DNA of 64,000 bases, taken from NCBI GenBank assembly GCA_023425025.1, contig JAFADG010000027.1:1-64000 (forward strand), written 5' to 3'. The translations under genes and the position numbers were made by a program. The notes beneath the pieces are model-generated. The model was not told the DNA's origin. It searched no databases and saw nothing but the letters and a program-made list of their open reading frames with translations. The DNA is from Bacillota bacterium (GTDB lineage: Bacteria; Bacillota; Clostridia; Christensenellales; Aristaeellaceae). Position 1 is the stretch's first letter. Each line of letters starts with the position of its first letter. This document shows, piece by piece, positions 18,271 to 29,300 of this stretch.

Positions 18271-19217
18271 GTATCCAAGCCGGGCTTGCGCTTCCCAAGA
18301 AGAAAGGAAAGAGCCTGCTTCGCTCGGAGGGCCTGCGCGCCTTCGGGCTTTTGCTGCCGTACGCCCTGCCCTTTTCCCTGTTTATCTTTCTGCCGGTATT
18401 GCTGGCGATCGGCCTTTCCTTCACCTATTTTGATGTGATCAATCCGCCCACCTTTACAGGCTTTCTCAACTACATCACCATATTCACCCAGGATACGGTA
18501 TTTTTGAAGAACGTTCTGCCCAACACCTTCCTGTACGCCCTGGTGGTAGGGCCGGGGGGATACGTGCTGTCCTTTTTCGTGGCGTGGATGCTTTGCCAAT
18601 TGCAAAAAGGGCCCCGCACGTTTCTGGCGCTGGCGGTGTATACTCCCTCCATGCTGGGCCAGGTGTTCATCGGCGTGGTGTGGCGGGCCATCTTCTCCGG
18701 CGACCAGCGCGGCATTGCCAATTATCTTTTGATGGAGCTTGGCCTCATCGACCAGCCCATCATGTTTCTTTTGACCAAGGACCATTTCATGGCCGTAATG
18801 ATCATCGTCTCCCTTTGGTCGGCCATGGGCATCGGCTTTCTGGCAATGATATCCGGCATTCTGAACATCAACGCCGAATTGTACGAGGCCGCCTATGTGG
18901 ACGGGATGCACAACCGCTTCCAAGAGATCATCTACATCACCATCCCTTCCATGCGGCCCCAGATGCTGTTCGGCGCCGTCATGGCCATTGTGAACGCCTT
19001 CAACATGGGCTGGATCGGCATCACGCTGTCGGGGGGAATCAACCCCACGCCGGAGTATTCGGGCCAATTGATCACCAACCATATCGACGATTTTGGTTTT
19101 ATACGCTACGAAATGGGCTACGCGGCGGCGCTGTCGGTAGTGCTGCTGCTGGTGGTGTATCTGTTTAACCGCTTCGCGCACAGGCTGTTCGGCGAGAACG
19201 CGAAGGAGGGCGAGTGA
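18267..19217 (+). CDS. Carbohydrate ABC transporter permease (MalF/UgpA type)
   Basis: 316 residues, starting at 18267 and overlapping the previous stop. Six membrane segments, beginning [30 protein letters not shown]. The EAA loop is [24 protein letters not shown], which contacts the shared sugar ATPase. It pairs with the permease at 19217. No sugar ATPase is encoded in this operon; in Firmicutes a distant MsmK-type ATPase commonly serves many CUT1 importers. Confidence 0.92.
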   Translation: MSIQAGLALPKKKGKSLLRSEGLRAFGLLLPYALPFSLFIFLPVLLAIGLSFTYFDVINPPTFTGFLNYITIFTQDTVFLKNVLPNTFLYALVVGPGGYVLSFFVAWMLCQLQKGPRTFLALAVYTPSMLGQVFIGVVWRAIFSGDQRGIANYLLMELGLIDQPIMFLLTKDHFMAVMIIVSLWSAMGIGFLAMISGILNINAELYEAAYVDGMHNRFQEIIYITIPSMRPQMLFGAVMAIVNAFNMGWIGITLSGGINPTPEYSGQLITNHIDDFGFIRYEMGYAAALSVVLLLVVYLFNRFAHRLFGENAKEGE

Positions 19218-20113
19218 TGAAGACGGTTACGAAAAAGCGCAGGCACGGCCGCTACTTAGGCTCCCGTATCAACCCAACCTCCTTTTCCGCGGGGCAGATC
19301 AAGTTTTATGTGATATTGATTCCTTTGGCACTGTTTATGATTATCCCGGTGATCATGATCCTCAACCGCGCGTTCATGCCCCTGGGCGAGCTGTTCGCCT
19401 TCCCTCCCAGAATTTTTGTGGGCAGCCCGACGCTCAATAATTTCAGGGACCTGATGGATTTGTCGGGCACCACAGGGGTGCCCATGTCCCGGTACCTGCT
19501 CAACTCTGTGGTCATTACCCTTCTGACGATGGCATTAAACCTTGCGGTATCGGTCACGGGCGCGTACGCACTTAGCAAAAAGCGCTTTCGGGGCAAGGAA
19601 AAGCTTTTTGCCATCAACCAGCTTGCGCTGATGTTCGTGCCCACGGCCGTGGCGGTGCCAAGGTACCTTGTGATCGTGCAATCCGGGATGATCAATACCG
19701 TATTGGCCCATGTGATGCCGCTGTTGGCCATGCCGGTGGTTTTGTTCCTGGTCAAGCAGTTTGTGGACCAGATTCCCGACGCGCTGCTGGAAGCGGCGGT
19801 GGTGGACGGCGCGAAGGATTTTACCATCATCCGGCGCATCATCATCCCGCTGACCAGGCCCGCGCTGGCCACGGCGGCAGTGCTCAGCTTTCAGGCGGTC
19901 TGGGGCTCGGTGGAAGCCTCCAACAATTTTATTACCGACGACAGCCTGCGCACGCTGGCGTTTTACCTAAACGCCATTTCAGTCAACAACAACGTGGCGG
20001 CGGCGGGGATGGTGGCGGCGGCCTCGGTGCTTTTGTTTATACCAAACCTTTTGATCTTCATCATCATGCAGTCCCAGGTGATGAATACCATGAGCCATTC
20101 GGGCATCAAGTGA
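19217..20113 (+). CDS. Carbohydrate ABC transporter permease (MalG type)
   Basis: 298 residues. The ATG at 19217 is six bases after GGAGGG, better than the GTG three bases earlier. MalG-like topology with six segments and the EAA loop EAAVVDGAKDFTIIRRIIIPLTRPALA. The extended N-terminus (KTVTKKRRHGRYLGSRINPTSFS) is typical of cytoplasmic heads. It forms a heterodimer with the product of 18267. The next gene begins 11 bases after its stop. Confidence 0.92.
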   Translation: MKTVTKKRRHGRYLGSRINPTSFSAGQIKFYVILIPLALFMIIPVIMILNRAFMPLGELFAFPPRIFVGSPTLNNFRDLMDLSGTTGVPMSRYLLNSVVITLLTMALNLAVSVTGAYALSKKRFRGKEKLFAINQLALMFVPTAVAVPRYLVIVQSGMINTVLAHVMPLLAMPVVLFLVKQFVDQIPDALLEAAVVDGAKDFTIIRRIIIPLTRPALATAAVLSFQAVWGSVEASNNFITDDSLRTLAFYLNAISVNNNVAAAGMVAAASVLLFIPNLLIFIIMQSQVMNTMSHSGIK

Positions 20114-20124
20114 GGAGGGAAGGT

Positions 20125-22146
20125 ATGCGAAGGATATTCGCGCTTGCATGCGCCGCGCTGCTGTTATTCCTTCCCGCCGCGACCGCCCGGGCGGTAAAGG
20201 AGACCAGCTACACCTACACCTTGGATGACTCGGGCAACTTCATGCGCACCCAGGATGCCTACCTGCCGGACAAGACGGTTACGGAGCTTGGGCTTGACAA
20301 GCCGGAGGACCTGTTTTTCGGGCCGGACGGATACCTGTATATCGCCGATTCCGGCAACAAAAGGGTGCTGCAATACGATGTAAAAGCGAACCGGGTGGTT
20401 TATGAAATCAAGCACAAGGCCTTTGCCACGCCCCGGGGCCTTTTTGTCACAAAAAGCGGGGATGTTTACGTGGCCGACGCGGGCGCCAAGGCGGTGTTCC
20501 GCTTCTCCAAGGGCTTTGAGCTGCTGGAAACCTTTTCAAGGCCCGATTCGCCGGTTTTTGCCGATACGAATTACGAGCCGAAAAAGGTGGCGGTGGACAA
20601 CGCCGGCGGCATGTACATCATCGGCGAAGGCGTGTACAGCGGCGTCATTCAATTGGCGCCCACAGGCGAATTCCTGGGCTACTTCACCGTCAACAAAACC
20701 CGCGCCAGCTTTATGCAAATGCTGCAGAAGCTGCTTTTTACCAGGGAGCAGCTGGGCAACCTTGTGGACATTGTGCCCACCACCTTTTCCAACGTGTTTG
20801 TGGATCATACCGGCATCGTGTACACCACCACCATGGGCAGCAATGAAGGCGGGCTGAAAAAGCACAACACCGCCGGCGGCAACATGTTTGTTGACCCGGT
20901 ATACGGCTGGGAAAACATGACGGACGTGTACGTGGACAGCCAAAACGTCATCTATATCGCCAACGCGGGAGGGTACATCGACGTATATTCCTCCTCCGGG
21001 GAGCTGGTGTTTGAGTTTGGCTCCTTTGTGACCAACCTGGATGTTTCCGGCCTGTTTGCTTCGCTGCCGGCCATCGCCGTTGCGCCAAACGGAGATATCT
21101 GGGCGGTGGACGGCACCAAGGGCTACCTGCAGTCCTTTACCCCCACCGATTACGCGCGCACGGTATACAGCGCCATGGGCCTGTATGAACAGGGGCGCTA
21201 CGACGCGTCGCTGGAAAAGTGGACCCAGGCTTTAAGGCTGAACCAAATGTCCATCCTGGCCCACAACGGCGTAGGGAAGGCCCTGTTTCACGCCCAGCGC
21301 TATGAGGAAGCCATGGTGCACTTTGAGGTGGCCGGCAACCGCAAGTATTATTCCGAGGCATTCTGGGAGGTGCGCAATGAAAGCATTCAGCTTGCGCTGC
21401 CCTTTGCCGTTGGCGGCATCGCGGCGCTTCTTATGGTATTCAGCCTGGTAAGGCGGCTGGACCGCCGCCATGTCGTACGCGGCGCCCTGCGGCGCGCACG
21501 GGCCAAGCTCATGAATACAAAGGGCCTTGGCAGCGTGCTGTATTCCCTGAAGGCGGCGCGCCATCCCTTGGACGCCTATTATGAAATACGCCGCAAAAGG
21601 CGCGGCAGCGCGGCCGGTGCAACCGTTCTGTATGCGTTGCTGTTTATCCTGTTCATGCTGTACTCCACCAGCAAGGGCTTTATCTACCAGTACCAGCGCA
21701 TAGAGGACATCGACGTGAACGCGCTGGCGGGCGGGTATTTCCTGCTGCTGGGGCTGTTCATCGCCTGCAACTACCTGGTGTCCTCCATCAACGACGGCGA
21801 CGGCACATTAAAGCAGGTATACATGATCCCGGCCTACGCCTGCGCGCCGCTTTTGATCGCCATGGCCGTCAATTTCGGCCTTTCTTATGTGGTCACGTAT
21901 GTGGAATCCTTCGTTCTGGCCATCGTGGAAGGCACAGGCATCGCATGGTCGGTGATCCTGCTTTTCCTTGGCATCATGACGGTGCATGACTATTCCTTCC
22001 GCGAAGCGGTGCGCAGCGTGATATTGACCGTCGTGTTCATCCTGATCATCGCCATCCTCATCATGATCCTGATCATTATGTGGGAGCAGCTGTATCAATT
22101 CCTGGGCACGCTTTGGCAGGAGGTGATCCGTAATGTGGTTGAATAA
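20125..22146 (+). CDS. NHL-repeat/TPR/Yip1-like membrane protein
   Basis: 673 residues from the ATG at 20125, after GAGGAGG. Signal peptide 1-21, then an NHL-type beta-propeller (residues about 40-340: PEDLFFGPDGYLYIADSGNKRVLQYD, ATPRGLFVTKSGDVYVADAG). A TPR-like helical pair follows (GLYEQGRYDASLEKWTQALRLN), then a transmembrane helix near 425, and a C-terminal five-helix membrane domain of Yip1 type (residues about 500-673). Such proteins recur in Paenibacillus and clostridial sugar-uptake clusters beside DUF5696 proteins; their job is not established. Surface assembly or sensing of the importer is an inference from position. Its end overlaps the next gene by 14 bases. Confidence 0.75.
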   Translation: MRRIFALACAALLLFLPAATARAVKETSYTYTLDDSGNFMRTQDAYLPDKTVTELGLDKPEDLFFGPDGYLYIADSGNKRVLQYDVKANRVVYEIKHKAFATPRGLFVTKSGDVYVADAGAKAVFRFSKGFELLETFSRPDSPVFADTNYEPKKVAVDNAGGMYIIGEGVYSGVIQLAPTGEFLGYFTVNKTRASFMQMLQKLLFTREQLGNLVDIVPTTFSNVFVDHTGIVYTTTMGSNEGGLKKHNTAGGNMFVDPVYGWENMTDVYVDSQNVIYIANAGGYIDVYSSSGELVFEFGSFVTNLDVSGLFASLPAIAVAPNGDIWAVDGTKGYLQSFTPTDYARTVYSAMGLYEQGRYDASLEKWTQALRLNQMSILAHNGVGKALFHAQRYEEAMVHFEVAGNRKYYSEAFWEVRNESIQLALPFAVGGIAALLMVFSLVRRLDRRHVVRGALRRARAKLMNTKGLGSVLYSLKAARHPLDAYYEIRRKRRGSAAGATVLYALLFILFMLYSTSKGFIYQYQRIEDIDVNALAGGYFLLLGLFIACNYLVSSINDGDGTLKQVYMIPAYACAPLLIAMAVNFGLSYVVTYVESFVLAIVEGTGIAWSVILLFLGIMTVHDYSFREAVRSVILTVVFILIIAILIMILIIMWEQLYQFLGTLWQEVIRNVVE

Positions 22147-24514
22147 ACGGAGCGCGGCCTTCGCGCTGTGCCTTGCGCTGCTTGCGCCCATCTTTCCCGC
22201 CAGGGCCGATTATGTGCCCACCAACCGGGATACGCGCTTTGGCGGCGAAAAAATGACCTTTGAAGCGCCAAGTCTTGACGCCTACACGCTTTTGTATGAA
22301 AGCGGCACCTGCTCCTTTTGGTTCCGGGACGACCGGGATGTGATTGCCGTGGTGGACAGCCGCACGGGCTATACGTGGAAAACGGGGCTGGACGCCGGCT
22401 TTTCCGATGACATCAAAAAGGCCGTGAAGGCCGCCAAGACGCCGGAGGAAAAGGCAAAGGCAGCCGAGCCCCTTGAAAAGAACCTGAACGCCAGGTATAC
22501 CGCCATCGCCAACTCCATTTTGACGGCGGAATATTATGAGGCGGAAACCGTCAAATACATCTCCTCCGCGTCAGAGAAAGGCGCGTCCTCCGTACTGAGC
22601 GCGCTCCAAGAGCCCGGCCACTTTGTGCTGGATGTGGATTTGCGTGAGCTTGATTTGAGGGTGAAGGTCTACATCACCTTTTCCGAAGCTTCCATCCATT
22701 ATGACATTCCTTTTGAAGAGATCACCGGCGCGGGGCTCAGCCGTCTGGCCGCGCTGTGGATCACCCCCTTCCTTGGCGCCAGTGGCGGGATGGCGGAGTT
22801 TTTCGATCAGCAAACCGGTGATTATGGGGGCGCGCGCAAAAAGTACGCCGTGCCAGGCTATGTGCTTTTGCCCGACGGCTCCGGCAGCCTGGTCCGCTTC
22901 CAGGACAACTCCGTTTCCTTTACCGAATACGTCGGCGACGTATATGGGCCGGATGCCGCGACGGCCTCCTACAACTACCGCATGCTCACCGACGCGGTGG
23001 AAGTGAAAAGCCCGGTGATCCCCGTGTACGGCATTGCCCACGGCGCTGACCAGGCGGCCTTTGTGGCCTATGCGCAAAAGGGCGCGGAGCACATGAACAT
23101 CATCGTCCGGCCGGAGGAGAACCTGCGCATCAATTACACCTGGGCATACCCGCGCTTTGAATACAACAGCATTTTCTTCAAGGTGTACAACCGCTATGGC
23201 GATGGCTATTTTACGCTGATGTCCAAACCCTACGCGTTTGACGCAAGCATGACCTACACCTTCCTGGCCGGTGAAGACGCCAACTATTCGGGCATGGCCA
23301 GAACCTACCGCCGGCACCTTATGGAAACGGGCGTATTGACGGTTCGGGAAGCGGCGGCAGGGGACATTCCCCTGCGGCTGGACTTTATTATGTCCGATGT
23401 AAAAAAGGGCCTGGTGGGCAACGAGCAGGTGGTGGTGACCCGGGTCGGGGATGCGCGGCAGATCCTTCAAGAAGTGATGGACAGCGGCATCACAAACGTT
23501 TCCAGCGGGCTCATCGGCTGGCAGCGGGGCTCGGAAACGCTGGCCAAACCGGACCAGTTCCAGTTCACCTCCGCCATCGGCTCGCAAAAGGATTTTGAAA
23601 GGCTGATGGGCGATTTTGCAAGCCTTGGGGTGGATATCTCCTTCTCCCGGGATTTTGCGCTGGTGAACGAGCTGATGGTGCGCATGAACGGCACGGCGGC
23701 GCAGCACCTAAGCACCTGGTTCGCGTTTTTGAACTACGGGCCGCTGTATCCCAACGCGCCCATCAATTTCTTCTTCCTGGCCATGCCCGAGGTCAGCGCC
23801 AGGTGGCTGAAAACACTTTCTGAAAAAGCCGCGCCCATAAGCCAAAGCATTACGGTAACGGGCATTTCCAACACCCTGGTCAGCACCCATAACCGGTTCG
23901 GCCCCGTGATGAATGTGTCGGAAGCCATCGCCCTGTACCGGGATACCATGGCAGTCGTGGCCGCCCGCCTGAAGGTGAACATGGATACGCCCAACCTGTA
24001 CCTGTGGGCGTATATGGACCGCTGCCTCAACATGCCGGTAACGGGCTCCCAGTATGTGTTTGAAACGGATACGGTGCCCTTTTTGCAGATGGTGCTGCAT
24101 GGCTGCGTGCAAATGTACGGGCCCTACGCCAACTTCTCCTTCTATACCCCAAGCGACGTGCTGCGCATGATCGATTACAATGTATCACCCGCCTTCATCC
24201 TCTCGCAAAAGCCCTCCTATCTTTTGTCGGATACGCTGTCCTCCGATATGTATTCCACCGAGTTTGCGCAGTACAAGGAACTGATCGGCGATATTTATGC
24301 AAAGGTGAACGCCGCCTTGATGCCGCTGCAAGGCTGGGAATGGGTGGGGCGGACAATGTTGAAGGAAGGCGTTGCCTGCAACGCATACGCCCGCGACGGG
24401 CAGATGAAATATGTTCTGATCAATTATACCGAGGACGCGGTGACGTTCATGGGCCAAAACGTGGCGGCCCTTGACTATGCCGTGACCAAAGCGGAAGGGG
24501 GGAATGCGCAGTGA
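22133..24514 (+). CDS. DUF5696 secreted protein, possible uncharacterised glycosidase
   Basis: 793 residues; signal peptide 1-25 (ending IFPARA). It matches the DUF5696 family found in sugar ABC clusters. The N-terminal half is beta-rich (VIAVVDSRTGYTWKTGLDAGFS). The second half reads like a TIM barrel, with alternating strands and helices and acidic residues at strand ends (LRLDFIMSDVKKG, DFASLGVDISFSRDFALVNEL, DTPNLYLWAYMDRCLNMP). Enzymatic activity is therefore a reasonable guess but not shown. The 5' end overlaps the Yip1-like gene and the 3' end overlaps the next permease (GTGA), so it is translationally coupled. Confidence 0.75.
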   Translation: MWLNKRSAAFALCLALLAPIFPARADYVPTNRDTRFGGEKMTFEAPSLDAYTLLYESGTCSFWFRDDRDVIAVVDSRTGYTWKTGLDAGFSDDIKKAVKAAKTPEEKAKAAEPLEKNLNARYTAIANSILTAEYYEAETVKYISSASEKGASSVLSALQEPGHFVLDVDLRELDLRVKVYITFSEASIHYDIPFEEITGAGLSRLAALWITPFLGASGGMAEFFDQQTGDYGGARKKYAVPGYVLLPDGSGSLVRFQDNSVSFTEYVGDVYGPDAATASYNYRMLTDAVEVKSPVIPVYGIAHGADQAAFVAYAQKGAEHMNIIVRPEENLRINYTWAYPRFEYNSIFFKVYNRYGDGYFTLMSKPYAFDASMTYTFLAGEDANYSGMARTYRRHLMETGVLTVREAAAGDIPLRLDFIMSDVKKGLVGNEQVVVTRVGDARQILQEVMDSGITNVSSGLIGWQRGSETLAKPDQFQFTSAIGSQKDFERLMGDFASLGVDISFSRDFALVNELMVRMNGTAAQHLSTWFAFLNYGPLYPNAPINFFFLAMPEVSARWLKTLSEKAAPISQSITVTGISNTLVSTHNRFGPVMNVSEAIALYRDTMAVVAARLKVNMDTPNLYLWAYMDRCLNMPVTGSQYVFETDTVPFLQMVLHGCVQMYGPYANFSFYTPSDVLRMIDYNVSPAFILSQKPSYLLSDTLSSDMYSTEFAQYKELIGDIYAKVNAALMPLQGWEWVGRTMLKEGVACNAYARDGQMKYVLINYTEDAVTFMGQNVAALDYAVTKAEGGNAQ

Positions 24515-25398
24515 AGCGGAAAAAGAACAGCATCGAAGCGCGAAACCACCGGCTGGGGTACCTGTTCATGGCGCCGTGGATTCTCGGCTTCCTCCTCTTT
24601 ATGTTTTTCCCTTTCGCCGCAACAATCCTTTTGAGCTTTTGCGATGTAAAGGCTACCATCTTAGGCTACGAGATCGCCTTCACTGGCCTTGCCAACTACA
24701 ACACTGTCTTTTTCAGGAATACGGAGTTTATGCCGGCGCTGGGCGAGTTTATTTTCGGCGCCATTCCCGACGCTTTTGTGGTACTGGTGGTATCCTTCAT
24801 CATCGCCTATTTGCTGGGGCGCATCAGCCGTGGGCGTTCCTTCTTCCGTACGGTCTACTTTCTTCCGGTCATTATCATGTCCGGCCCCGTCATGTCGCAG
24901 ATTCTATCCTCCGACACCCTCATCGAGGGCGTGGAGCGGATGCCGGATGTCGCCCGCCTGTTCATCTTTCAGGTGCTGTTCAGCTACTCGCCCATGATGG
25001 CCCGGACCCTGTACGGCGTGTTTGACAGCCTGTCCTCCATTTTGTGGTTCACGGGTATCCCCATCGTGCTGTTCATCAACGCCTTGCAAAAGATCAACCC
25101 CAGCATGTACGAGGCCGCCCGCATCGACGCGGCCAACGAGTGGCAGATTTTGTGGAAGATCACCCTGCCTCAATTGCGCAGCGTGGCGCTGGTCTGCGCC
25201 ATTTTTACCGTGACGCAGCTGGGCACCGATGAAACGAACAATGTGTACAACCTCATCAAAACGGCCACCGGCAACTTGAGCAACGGCCTGGGCTACGCGG
25301 CCAGCTACGCCTGGCTGTACAGCCTGGTAGTGCTTTTGATGATCGGGCTGGTCTATTTGGTGCTCAGGGAGCCCAGGGAAAGGGGGATGGAGCAGTGA
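24511..25398 (+). CDS. Carbohydrate ABC transporter permease (second pair, MalF type)
   Basis: 295 residues from a GTG at 24511 overlapping the DUF5696 stop, with AAGGGGGG upstream. Six segments starting LGYLFMAPWILGFLLFMFFPFAATILLSF; EAA loop EAARIDAANEWQILWKITLPQLRSVALV. With 25395 it forms a second permease pair in the same operon, so the operon encodes two separate importers, matching its two binding proteins. Confidence 0.92.
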   Translation: MKRKKNSIEARNHRLGYLFMAPWILGFLLFMFFPFAATILLSFCDVKATILGYEIAFTGLANYNTVFFRNTEFMPALGEFIFGAIPDAFVVLVVSFIIAYLLGRISRGRSFFRTVYFLPVIIMSGPVMSQILSSDTLIEGVERMPDVARLFIFQVLFSYSPMMARTLYGVFDSLSSILWFTGIPIVLFINALQKINPSMYEAARIDAANEWQILWKITLPQLRSVALVCAIFTVTQLGTDETNNVYNLIKTATGNLSNGLGYAASYAWLYSLVVLLMIGLVYLVLREPRERGMEQ

Positions 25399-26318
25399 CA
25401 AAATCCTCATGGACGGCAAAACGCCGCAAGGCCGTAAGGCTGGTTGGCAAAACCTTTATCTACGGCGTTTTGAGCATTGTGAGCTTTATGTTTCTGACGC
25501 CGATCATCGGCATGCTGTCCAAAAGCTTTATGAGCACCCAGGACGTGGTGGACCCGGCGGTCCAGTGGCTGCCACGGGCCCTTTCGCTGGACAATCTTGC
25601 GGTAGCCGCCAAGGTCATGAAGATTCCGGCCACGCTGTACAACTCCATCGGCTTTTCCGGCCTGCTGGCCATCAGCCAGACCATCGTCTCCGCGCTGACC
25701 GGCTACGCCCTTTCCCGCTTTGAGTTCAAATACAAGCGCTTTTGGTTCATGATGATCCTGCTGGCCTTTATCCTGCCGCTGCCGGTGTTGATGGTACCGC
25801 GGCTGATGATGTTTACCGCCGTGCAGGAGGCCTTCAAAATCAAGCTCATCGGCACGCCCATCCCCCAGCTTGTCATGGCGCTGCTGGGGCAGGGCACCTA
25901 TTCGACGGTGCTGATCCTGATCTTCATGAACTTTTTCAACATGATCCCAAGGGTCTTGGATGAGGCGGCAATGATCGACGGCGCGGGCCCCATGCAGGTG
26001 TTCTATTACGTGGCGGTGCGCCTGTCCCTGGCCACCCTTTTGGTGGTGTTCCTGTTCTCCTTCGTGTGGAACTGGAATGAAACCTATGTCACCGGCACCC
26101 TGGTCAGAAGCAGCATCGAGCTGATGCCCGGCAAGCTGGACCTGTTTGACAGCCAGTTCAACAGCGTTGTATCCGCCCTGGGCGGAGGGTTCCGTATCAA
26201 CGAGGCGTACAAGATGGCGGCGACGCTGATCTCTATCCTGCCGCTGATACTGCTGTATGTGTTTGTTCAAAAGCGCTTCATCGCGGGAATCGAAAACACG
26301 GGCATTACGGGGGAATAA
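25395..26318 (+). CDS. Carbohydrate ABC transporter permease (second pair, MalG type)
   Basis: 307 residues from a GTG at 25395, overlapping the previous stop by four bases. MalG-like: KTFIYGVLSIVSFMFLTPIIGMLSKSF, six segments, EAA loop DEAAMIDGAGPMQVFYYVAVRLSLATL. It ends two bases before the GH16 gene. Confidence 0.92.
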   Translation: MTKSSWTAKRRKAVRLVGKTFIYGVLSIVSFMFLTPIIGMLSKSFMSTQDVVDPAVQWLPRALSLDNLAVAAKVMKIPATLYNSIGFSGLLAISQTIVSALTGYALSRFEFKYKRFWFMMILLAFILPLPVLMVPRLMMFTAVQEAFKIKLIGTPIPQLVMALLGQGTYSTVLILIFMNFFNMIPRVLDEAAMIDGAGPMQVFYYVAVRLSLATLLVVFLFSFVWNWNETYVTGTLVRSSIELMPGKLDLFDSQFNSVVSALGGGFRINEAYKMAATLISILPLILLYVFVQKRFIAGIENTGITGE

Positions 26319-26320
26319 TC

Positions 26321-29300
26321 ATGAAAAAACAATCGGTGCTCCGCTTCGCGGTACTTTTATGCGTATTCAGTTGGATGGCGTGCGCAAGCACCAAAGGAGA
26401 GGGTAAGGGTATGGAGCTGGATTTGAACAGGCTGCACGTGGGCAGCGAGGTTTCCGATGCGTATGTGGACCCCGAGGCAGCCAAGGGAAGCTATGATTAC
26501 GACAGAGAACAGCTCGCATATGAGCTGGTCTGGGCGGATGAGTTTGACTATGAAGGCGCGCCGGACGAGACAAAATGGGATTATGACGTGGGCGGCGGCG
26601 GCTGGGGCAACAACGAGCTGCAATACTATACCAGGGGTGAAAATGCCCGTGTGTCGGATGGATATTTGAACATTCACCTGCGAAAGGAAGAGTACGGCGG
26701 CCGCAGCTATACCTCCTCCCGCCTGGTGACCCGGGGCAAGCAAAGCTGGCTGTACGGCAAGGTGGAGGTTCGCGCAAAGCTCCCCTTTGGCATTGGCACC
26801 TGGCCGGCCATTTGGATGCTGCCCACCGACTTTGCCTACGGCGGCTGGCCCTACTCCGGCGAAATCGACATCATGGAGCATGTGGGCGTCGTACAGGATG
26901 AAATCAGCGCCTCCATCCATACAAAAAGCTACAACCACATGATCAACACGCAAAAGACCGCCGCCCGCACCATCAAGGGCGTGAGCGAGGATTTTCACAC
27001 CTATACGCTGGAATGGCTGCCGGACCAGATCATCGTGTCTGTGGACGGGATGGCGTATTTCAAGTACGCGCCGGCCAAATACAAGGCCGACTACGGCTCT
27101 GCCGAATGGCCCTTTGACAAAAGGATGCACCTGCTTTTGAACATCGCCTACGGCGGCAATTGGGGCGGCATGCGCGGCGTGGACGATACCTGCCTGCCCC
27201 AAGTGATGCAGGTGGATTATGTGCGGGTGTACCAAAGCCAGAAGATCAACGAACTGACGGGACAAAAGGGCACCTCCCGCTTTACCTTAAACGACAAAGC
27301 GGTGACGATCACGGATTTTGACAAAGCGCCGGCCTTCACCAGCTTTTTGCCGGGGCTTACCGGCGTGCGCGGCATTCCGCTGTGGGTGTTTTACTGCAAC
27401 CGGGGGCAGGGCATCAGCAGCATGGGCGTGCACCACAAGGGCAATGCCCTGATGGAGTTCCATCCTGCCAACATGGCCTATGAAAAAACGGCGCTGGAGG
27501 GTTTTCGCACCTTTATCCGGATAGGAGGCCGCTGCTATGAGCCCTTCAGCCCGCTTGACCGCACCTCCGGCCGCAGCATGACCATTCACAGCAACGCCCT
27601 GTCCGTTACGGAAAGCAACGGGGACATGGAGCTTACGGTCCATGTAGATTATTGCACGCTGCCCAGCGCCCCCCTCGGGGCGCTTTTGCGCAGCGTGACG
27701 ATTCAAAACAGTTCGGGCCATGAACAGCATATCGAGGTGCTGGACGGGCTGCCCCGCATCATCCCCTACGGGCTGCAACTTACGCAGTTCAAGGAAATGG
27801 GCAATCTGTTCAAAAGCTGGGCGGATGTAGGAAACCTGCAAAACAGCGCGCCGATGTATATGCTCCGCTCCTCCACCGAGGATTCCGCCAAGGTGAACAA
27901 GACGTCCGGCGCCTATTTTTTGTACAGCGTGCTGGATGGCCGCGCGCAGCCCATCGTTTACGATCCTGATGTCGTTTTCGGCGAGGATACCTCCCATCTT
28001 TTGCCCCTGCATTTTATGGATGGCGGGCTGAAAAACGTGCTTTCCCGCAGGCAATGCGCGGTAAACCGCATCGCCTGCGGTTTTTCCGCCGTGCATCTGC
28101 GCTTGCAGCCGGGGGCCTCTCAAACCATTGACACCTATGTAGGCTATACGCCGGGACCGGAGCTTTTAAACGCCCAGCTTCCGCTGTTTGCCGCCGTGGC
28201 CTTTGCGAAAAAAAAACGCAGGGAAGCGGAAGAATTGGCGGAAGAAATGCTTGATGATGTGAGCACTTTTACCGCAGAGCCCATGCTGGATGCCTACATC
28301 CGCCAGTGTTACCTTGACAACCTCCTGCGCGGCGGATATCCTTATGTGATGGGCCGCGACAAGGTGGTTCACCTGTTCAGCCGCAAGCATGGGGACCCCG
28401 AACGCGATTACAACTGGTTTGCGATCGCGGGCGAGTATTATTCCCAGGGCAACGGCAACTTCCGCGACGTCTGCCAAAACCGCCGGTGCGACGTGCGGAT
28501 GAAGCCGGCGGTCGGGGATTACAACGTCTGGTATTTCTTTTCCCTGATCCAGGCGGATGGTTACAATCCCCTGGAGATCCGCCCTGCCACCTTCCGTGTG
28601 AAGGACCGCGCCGCCGCAAAAAGGCTGCTAAAGCAGCATGTTTTGGATGCGGGTGGAGCGGTTGGCGCTGTTTTGGAGGGTGATTTCACCCCGGGCATGG
28701 TTTCCGGCGCCATCGCCGCGAACCGGGTAAAGGTGACAGGCAACGAGGAGGAATTGATAAACGGGCTGCTGGCCATCAGCGAGCAGCGCATCCAGGCGGC
28801 CTTTGGCGAAGGCTATTGGAGCGATCATTGGGATTACCTGATGGACCTGGTGGAGGATTACCTGCACGTCTATCCCGACAAAAGGGAGCTGCTGCTTTGC
28901 GGGCGGGAGGATTACCGGTTCTTCCAAAGCGGGGCTTTTGTCCGCCCCCGCAGCGAAACGGCGCAGCTGACTGAAAAGGGCGTCCGCTGCTACGATTCGC
29001 TGGATACCGCCGGGGCGTATAAGCAGACCCGGTGGCTCACGGACGCAAAAGGCGAGGAAGTCGCCACCAATCTGCTGGGCAAGATGCTGACGCTGGCGGT
29101 CGTAAAGACGGCGCTGCTGGACCCCCATGGCATGGGCATCTCCATGGACGGCGGCCGGCCCGGCTGGAACGATGCCATGAACGGGCTGCCGGGCCTGTTT
29201 GGCAGCGGCATGCCGGAGACGGTGGAGCTTTCGCGTTTGCTCCGTTTCCTTTTGTCGCAGGATTCGGGGCAGACAAGGGTGCCCAAAGAGCTGGCGCTCT

